From an uncultured Bacilli bacterium (GTDB lineage: Bacteria; Bacillota_I; Bacilli_A; RF39; UBA660), in NCBI GenBank assembly GCA_910576985.1, contig CAJTLA010000058.1, forward strand, positions 1-8,016: 8,016 nt of DNA. The letters are read 5' to 3'. The translations under genes were made by a program, and so were the position numbers. The notes below the pieces were generated by a model. That model was not told the DNA's origin. It searched no databases and saw nothing but the letters and a program-made list of their open reading frames with translations. Every line of letters starts with the position of its first letter. The stretch's first letter is position 1. Below are positions 5,398-8,016 of this stretch, piece by piece.

Positions 5398-5823
5398 CTT
5401 TTTTAACTCTTCAATTCTTTTTTCTTGAAATTTATGAAGATCTTTTGCCAAATCTAAAACTTTATCATCCACTTTTTTCTCATATTGATCAATTTTTTTA
5501 CTCATCTCTAAACTTCCCATAGTAAGTCCTTTTATTAACATATCTGCCATGCTCGCATCACTATTATCCGAAAGTACCTCTTTTTTCATACTAACACTAG
5601 CACTCATTTTTGCCATTAATCCAATCTCTTTTTCTTCTATTTTATGCTTTTCTAACAATTTTTTTGTTTTTTTACAAATCTTTTCATACTCATCTAAGAT
5701 ATCATCTAATATATCTTTAATCTTGTTATCCTTCCCGTGCAATTGCTTCGTCAACTCGGTAGTAGAATACTTTCCCATCTCAGCAGTTTGATAAATATAC
5801 TGTAATAATTCTTGATTTTCCAT
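5389..5823 (-). CDS. All-helical hypothetical protein, four-helix-bundle type
   Basis: 144 residues, predicted almost wholly helical: 2-30, 32-60, a Met/Ser-rich central part (66-108, with LMAKMSASVSM and ADMLIKGLTMG), and a long C-terminal amphipathic helix (109-143) ending IEELKKFL. There is no signal peptide or membrane segment. The layout (ELLQYIYQxAEMG near the start, ADMLIxGxTMG in the middle, IEELKKFL at the end) resembles an unnamed Firmicutes family of about 140 residues that I recall but cannot verify. A longer frame starts at 5856, but AGGAG five bases before the ATG at 5823 is an excellent ribosome site, so that start is chosen. No clear promoter is seen in the 63-bp gap, so it may share the promoter of the small gene upstream. 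Function unknown. Confidence 0.75.
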   Translation of the reverse strand: MENQELLQYIYQTAEMGKYSTTELTKQLHGKDNKIKDILDDILDEYEKICKKTKKLLEKHKIEEKEIGLMAKMSASVSMKKEVLSDNSDASMADMLIKGLTMGSLEMSKKIDQYEKKVDDKVLDLAKDLHKFQEKRIEELKKFL

Positions 5824-5886
5824 TTTCTCTCTCCTCTCTTTTTTATATTGATCCAAAAAAGAAAGTTTTAAACATGAAAATTGTTT

Positions 5887-6081
5887 CTATTTATTGTTAT
5901 TTGTATTATAATATTTTTTTTGCATTTCCTTTTCTAATATTACATATTTTTCCAACAATAACTGATCTAATTTTTTCACTTCTTCTGGAGAAAGTTGATG
6001 CCCTACTTGCAATTCAATCAGAAGCCGTTCTAACGGGTCAATTACTTTTCTAGAATACAAGTTGTCAAGTTCTTCCTTCAT
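5887..6081 (-). CDS. Small helical hypothetical protein (64 aa)
   Basis: 64 residues rich in Leu, Glu and Lys, with two probable helices (2-28 and 31-57) joined by a GHQLSPEEV turn and ending in an Asn-rich tail. It has no membrane segment or cysteine. I do not recognise it. A longer frame begins at 6123, but the perfect TATAAT at 6108-6103 lies inside that extension, while AAGGGAG seven bases before the ATG at 6081 is ideal, so the shorter start is used. It is divergent from the XRE regulator gene and upstream of the 144-residue helical gene, with which it may be co-transcribed. Confidence 0.65.
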   Translation of the reverse strand: MKEELDNLYSRKVIDPLERLLIELQVGHQLSPEEVKKLDQLLLEKYVILEKEMQKKYYNTNNNK

Positions 6082-6102
6082 TTTTTTACTCCCTTCTGTT
6101 TT

Positions 6103-6132
6103 ATTATACAACATTATTCTCATTATTTCTAA
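6103..6132 (-). promoter_or_regulatory. Promoter of the 64-residue gene
   Basis: Perfect TATAAT at 6108-6103 on the minus strand, with TTAGAA (6132-6127) as a weak -35 at 18-nt spacing. The leader would be only about 15 nt, just enough to contain the ribosome site. Confidence 0.5.
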
Positions 6133-6153
6133 TAATTTATAATATATATTGAA

Positions 6154-6182
6154 TTATAACAATTTGGTTAAAACGATACAAT
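6154..6182 (+). promoter_or_regulatory. Possible promoter of the XRE regulator
   Basis: TTATAA (6154-6159), 17-nt spacer, TACAAT (6177-6182) on the plus strand. The -10 is good and the -35 weak. It lies back to back with the promoter of the 64-residue gene, so one bound regulator could affect both. Confidence 0.4.
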
Positions 6183-6213
6183 GTTAGTAATATTGAGTAG
6201 TATGGGTGGTTAG

Positions 6214-6477
6214 ATGAAATTATATAACAATAGTAATAAAAAAGAATTAGCAAGTTTAATTGGTAGTAATGTACGTTATTATCGTAATTTATACAATTTA
6301 AATCATAAAGAACAAATTACACAAGCTGCACTTGCAGAAATGATTGGTGTAAGTACTGGATTAATTGGTACATTAGAATCTGAAAAACAAATGGTAAGTG
6401 TTCCTGTATTATGGAACATTAGTCAAGTATTAGATATTAGAATGGACCAACTATTTGAAGATACAAAAATAAAATAG
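6214..6477 (+). CDS. Short XRE-family (Cro/CI) HTH transcriptional regulator
   Basis: 87 residues; the only plus-strand gene here. An XRE DNA-binding domain spans about 14-80: a first helix (LIGSNVRYYRNLYNL), the helix-turn-helix TQAALAEMIGVSTGLIGTLE (36-55), and the closing VPVLWNISQVLDIRMDQLF (63-81). There is no ligand-binding or oligomerisation domain, so it is the minimal form, probably a dimeric repressor. The ribosome site GGGTGG four bases before the ATG is less canonical than in the neighbours. It is divergent from the 64-residue gene with a 132-bp shared intergenic region, a usual setting for autoregulation and control of the neighbour (inference). A strong bidirectional terminator follows directly. 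Confidence 0.9.
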   Translation: MKLYNNSNKKELASLIGSNVRYYRNLYNLNHKEQITQAALAEMIGVSTGLIGTLESEKQMVSVPVLWNISQVLDIRMDQLFEDTKIK

Positions 6478-6501
6478 AAGACAAGAATCTTCTATTTTTT
6501 T
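6471..6501. terminator. Bidirectional Rho-independent terminator between convergent genes
   Basis: AAAATAGAAGA-CAAGAA-TCTTCTATTTT, an 11-bp perfect stem with a 6-nt loop, followed by T residues on the plus strand and by TTTTATTTT on the minus strand. It overlaps the stop codons of both the XRE gene and the 6500-6841 gene and can serve both. Confidence 0.85.
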
Positions 6502-6841
6502 AAAACATCCCAAATAATTCTGCAACAATATTAATAATAAATGTCAATGTAATCATAGTTGTAAGAATAGAAAAAAAACTAAATGATACTTTTAATATTC
6601 TCTCTTTTTTTGATTTCAGCGCTAAAACAATATAAGCAATCGCAAATACATATAATAAAATATTATCAACCCACAATAACCAAGTATTAACATAAGAAAC
6701 CAAAAGATGATTAATTTTTTCAATATCTAGATTTTGATAAGTAGCATAAGTCAAATTTAAAATTGTAATCATTAAACTCACAAATGTCAAAAAAATTAAA
6801 CAATTTCTAACCGTTTTTTCAATATTGATTTTTTTATTCAT
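6500..6841 (-). CDS. Small three-helix membrane protein (unknown function)
   Basis: 113 residues. A basic N-terminus (MNKKINIEKTVR) precedes hydrophobic helices at about 13-34, 53-75 and 84-110, with a Lys-rich loop KSKKER (76-81) between the last two. The N-terminus and this basic loop would be cytoplasmic on opposite sides of a two-helix hairpin. No signature residues, cysteine motif or catalytic site is recognised. AAAGG lies ten bases before the ATG. It has its own near-consensus promoter and the shared terminator, so it forms a single-gene unit. Function cannot be proposed from sequence. Confidence 0.75.
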   Translation of the reverse strand: MNKKINIEKTVRNCLIFLTFVSLMITILNLTYATYQNLDIEKINHLLVSYVNTWLLWVDNILLYVFAIAYIVLALKSKKERILKVSFSFFSILTTMITLTFIINIVAELFGMF

Positions 6842-6864
6842 AAATCCACTACCTTTCTACCACC

Positions 6865-6893
6865 ATTATACTAGAAAAAATCTATTCTGGCAA
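6865..6893 (-). promoter_or_regulatory. Near-consensus sigma-A promoter of the three-helix membrane protein
   Basis: On the minus strand TTGCCA (6893-6888), 17-nt spacer, TATAAT (6870-6865). This is the best promoter match in the window and implies strong, probably constitutive, expression. Confidence 0.75.
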
Positions 6894-6924
6894 AATCGAC
6901 TCTTTATAAAATACAATGTAATAT

Positions 6925-7317
6925 TTAAAACTTTTCTTGTACAACCAATTCTTCAAATCCAGTTTCTTCATCAAACTCTCTTGTAAATTTTACTGTTTCT
7001 AGTTCTAACAAACAAACTTCTGCTGTCGTATAAATGATACAACCATTTTTCAAATGTCCTCCAATTGTTTTTCCCTCATGATCAGAAACCGAAATGTGAA
7101 CATGTACACCATCTTCTGACAAAGTCCCTGTCATACTTACAATTTCAAATTCTCCTTCTTTTTCTAAAATAGTTTTCCCATCTGCAAGCCGAATTGTGAA
7201 TTTATTTAAACTTCCAACACAACATAAAACCACACCAGAAATACGATTTTGAATTGCATAATCTTCTATTTCTTTTTTTAAATCCATTCCTTTTTTTAAA
7301 CGAAAACAATGATACAT
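6925..7317 (-). CDS. PPC/DUF296 domain protein
   Basis: 130 residues, a complete PPC (DUF296, PCC) domain and nothing else. Characteristic features are the N-terminal FRLKKGMDLKKEIEDYA segment, ISGVVLCCVGSLNKFTIRLA (26-45), and the His-rich signature HVHISVSDHEGKTIGGHLKNG (72-92) with His72, His74, Asp79 and His88. These proteins form trimers; the conserved His cluster probably binds metal or a small ligand. In plants the domain follows AT-hooks, but bacterial members like this one have no AT-hook, so DNA binding should not be assumed. A very strong ribosome site (AAGGAGG) precedes the ATG, and a 7-bp dyad lies just upstream of it. No clear terminator follows. Confidence 0.92.
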   Translation of the reverse strand: MYHCFRLKKGMDLKKEIEDYAIQNRISGVVLCCVGSLNKFTIRLADGKTILEKEGEFEIVSMTGTLSEDGVHVHISVSDHEGKTIGGHLKNGCIIYTTAEVCLLELETVKFTREFDEETGFEELVVQEKF

Positions 7318-7332
7318 AATTCCCTCCTCCTT

Positions 7333-7349
7333 ATCATTTTATAAATGAT
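7333..7349. promoter_or_regulatory. Dyad directly upstream of the PPC gene ribosome site
   Basis: ATCATTT-TAT-AAATGAT is a perfect 7-bp inverted repeat, ending two bases or so before the Shine-Dalgarno of the gene at 7317. It could be an operator over the -10 region (TATAAA lies within it on the minus strand) or a small leader hairpin. No convincing -35 was found. Confidence 0.4.
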
Positions 7350-7447
7350 CTTCTTTATTTCATGGGCTTGATGTCACATTCATAAAATAACACACTATCT
7401 AATTGATATATTTCTTAATTTTTTTTGTTCAAATTTCTAAAACACAT

Positions 7448-7477
7448 AATAACATTTCCATTCTAAAACATGTTATT
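7448..7477. repeat. 8-bp inverted repeat at the end of the 7473-7991 gene
   Basis: AATAACAT, 14-nt spacer, ATGTTATT. It covers the stop codon. No T run follows on the minus strand, so it is not a standard terminator; it may stabilise the mRNA 3' end. Confidence 0.35.
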
Positions 7478-7991
7478 TCTTCCAATTACGATTCAGACTT
7501 CTATCATTTGCGAACTCTTTTCTCGCCTGATAATTTCTAGATCTAGCAAGTTGAAAAGAAGTTAATCTCTGTTCTTCTATATACCCTAAAGCACTTTTCA
7601 GCGATTTATCAATAACCAACATCAAAGAAGTATCAATAATATCACTTATGGTTTCTAGCCAACAATGACCTCCTTCTTTTTCCGCATTTAAAGTCCCCTT
7701 CAAAATAGGTAATATTCCAGATACAATATCAACATTATGATAAGAATAGCTTAACTGTCTACTGGTATTCACACAGTTTCCAACATTATAACCAAATAAA
7801 AACATATCTCGAAACTCTTTCATTTCACTCACAGGAGAAACAAAATTCTGATTATTTATTTTATTCCATTCTTCATCATTAAAAAAACGAATCTTCCCAT
7901 TTTTAAATCCCTCATCAATTATGTTAGAAAAATCTGAATTGCCATGATAGACTTGCCAAAAAAGAGAAAAAGCTTTACTGTCAATATCCAT
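7473..7991 (-). CDS. Putative Cys-His-Asp (transglutaminase/NAT-like) protein, unknown function
   Basis: 172 residues. No family is recognised with certainty. The core has GNCVNTSRQLSYSY (71-84, Cys73), LKGTLNAEKEGGHCWLET (97-114, His109) and IIDTSLMLVID (118-128, Asp120). The order Cys, then H-x-W-x-E, then a strand carrying Asp is the arrangement of transglutaminase-like and arylamine N-acetyltransferase-like enzymes, whose triad is Cys-His-Asp. No signal peptide or membrane helix is seen, so it acts in the cytoplasm if it is an enzyme. The C-terminus (136-172) is polar, rich in Arg/Asn. GGAGG five bases before the ATG at 7991 decides the start over an ATG at 8003, which has no ribosome site. 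The promoter lies beyond the window. Confidence 0.7.
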   Translation of the reverse strand: MDIDSKAFSLFWQVYHGNSDFSNIIDEGFKNGKIRFFNDEEWNKINNQNFVSPVSEMKEFRDMFLFGYNVGNCVNTSRQLSYSYHNVDIVSGILPILKGTLNAEKEGGHCWLETISDIIDTSLMLVIDKSLKSALGYIEEQRLTSFQLARSRNYQARKEFANDRSLNRNWKK

Positions 7992-8016
7992 AAATTCCTC
8001 CATCCATTACGATCTA

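Noticed and set aside
5549..5791. An 80-codon open frame on the plus strand
   Set aside because: It is wholly antisense to the 5389-5823 gene, has no ribosome site, and its hydrophobic Phe/Ser/Ile-rich product is what the reverse of a Lys/Glu-rich helical gene gives.

Overview
The window is strongly AT-rich DNA from a low-GC Gram-positive-type bacterium, most likely an uncultured or host-associated member of the Bacilli (Erysipelotrichales/RF39-like). This placement is inferred from Lys/Asn/Ile-rich proteins, AGGAGG-type ribosome binding sites, TTGNNN-N17-TATAAT promoters, a lipoprotein, a LysM protein and a trmL gene. TGA is used as a stop (end of trmL) and Trp codons are TGG, so the code is the standard bacterial one, not the Mycoplasma code. 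No tRNA, rRNA, CRISPR array, insertion sequence or long gene-free stretch is visible; the longest gap (3405-3655) is about 250 bases.

Fourteen of the fifteen genes I support read on the minus strand, so transcription runs mostly right to left. From the right end: a possible Cys-His-Asp (transglutaminase/NAT-like) protein at 7473-7991; a PPC/DUF296 protein at 6925-7317; a small three-helix membrane protein at 6500-6841; the only plus-strand gene, a short XRE regulator at 6214-6477, separated from its convergent neighbour by a bidirectional hairpin terminator; two small helical proteins of unknown role at 5887-6081 and 5389-5823; an HdeD/DUF308 membrane protein at 4750-5319; a UPF0316 (DUF5698+DUF2179) membrane protein at 4160-4669; and a cytoplasmic-looking triple LysM protein at 3656-4117 whose start codon lies inside a perfect 11-bp hairpin.

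The left half holds a probable operon: a CxxC thioredoxin-fold lipoprotein (2994-3404), a stand-alone Clp/ClpB D1-type AAA+ ATPase (2004-2981), then, with its own strong promoter, a membrane-anchored degenerate thioredoxin-fold protein (1435-1944) overlapping trmL (930-1442). A separately promoted single-pass membrane protein with a charged, repeat-bearing tail follows (199-876).

The most striking signal is at the extreme left. A minus-strand gene starts at position 60 with an excellent Shine-Dalgarno site, and eight codons in it runs into a tract of nine G residues. As read, the frame stops after 14 codons. Removing one G (or adding two) opens the frame and gives a prepilin-type N-terminus ending GIRNKAFTL at the window edge. 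This looks like a type IV pilin-like surface gene switched on and off by slippage in the poly-G tract, caught in the OFF state, or else an assembly error in that homopolymer.
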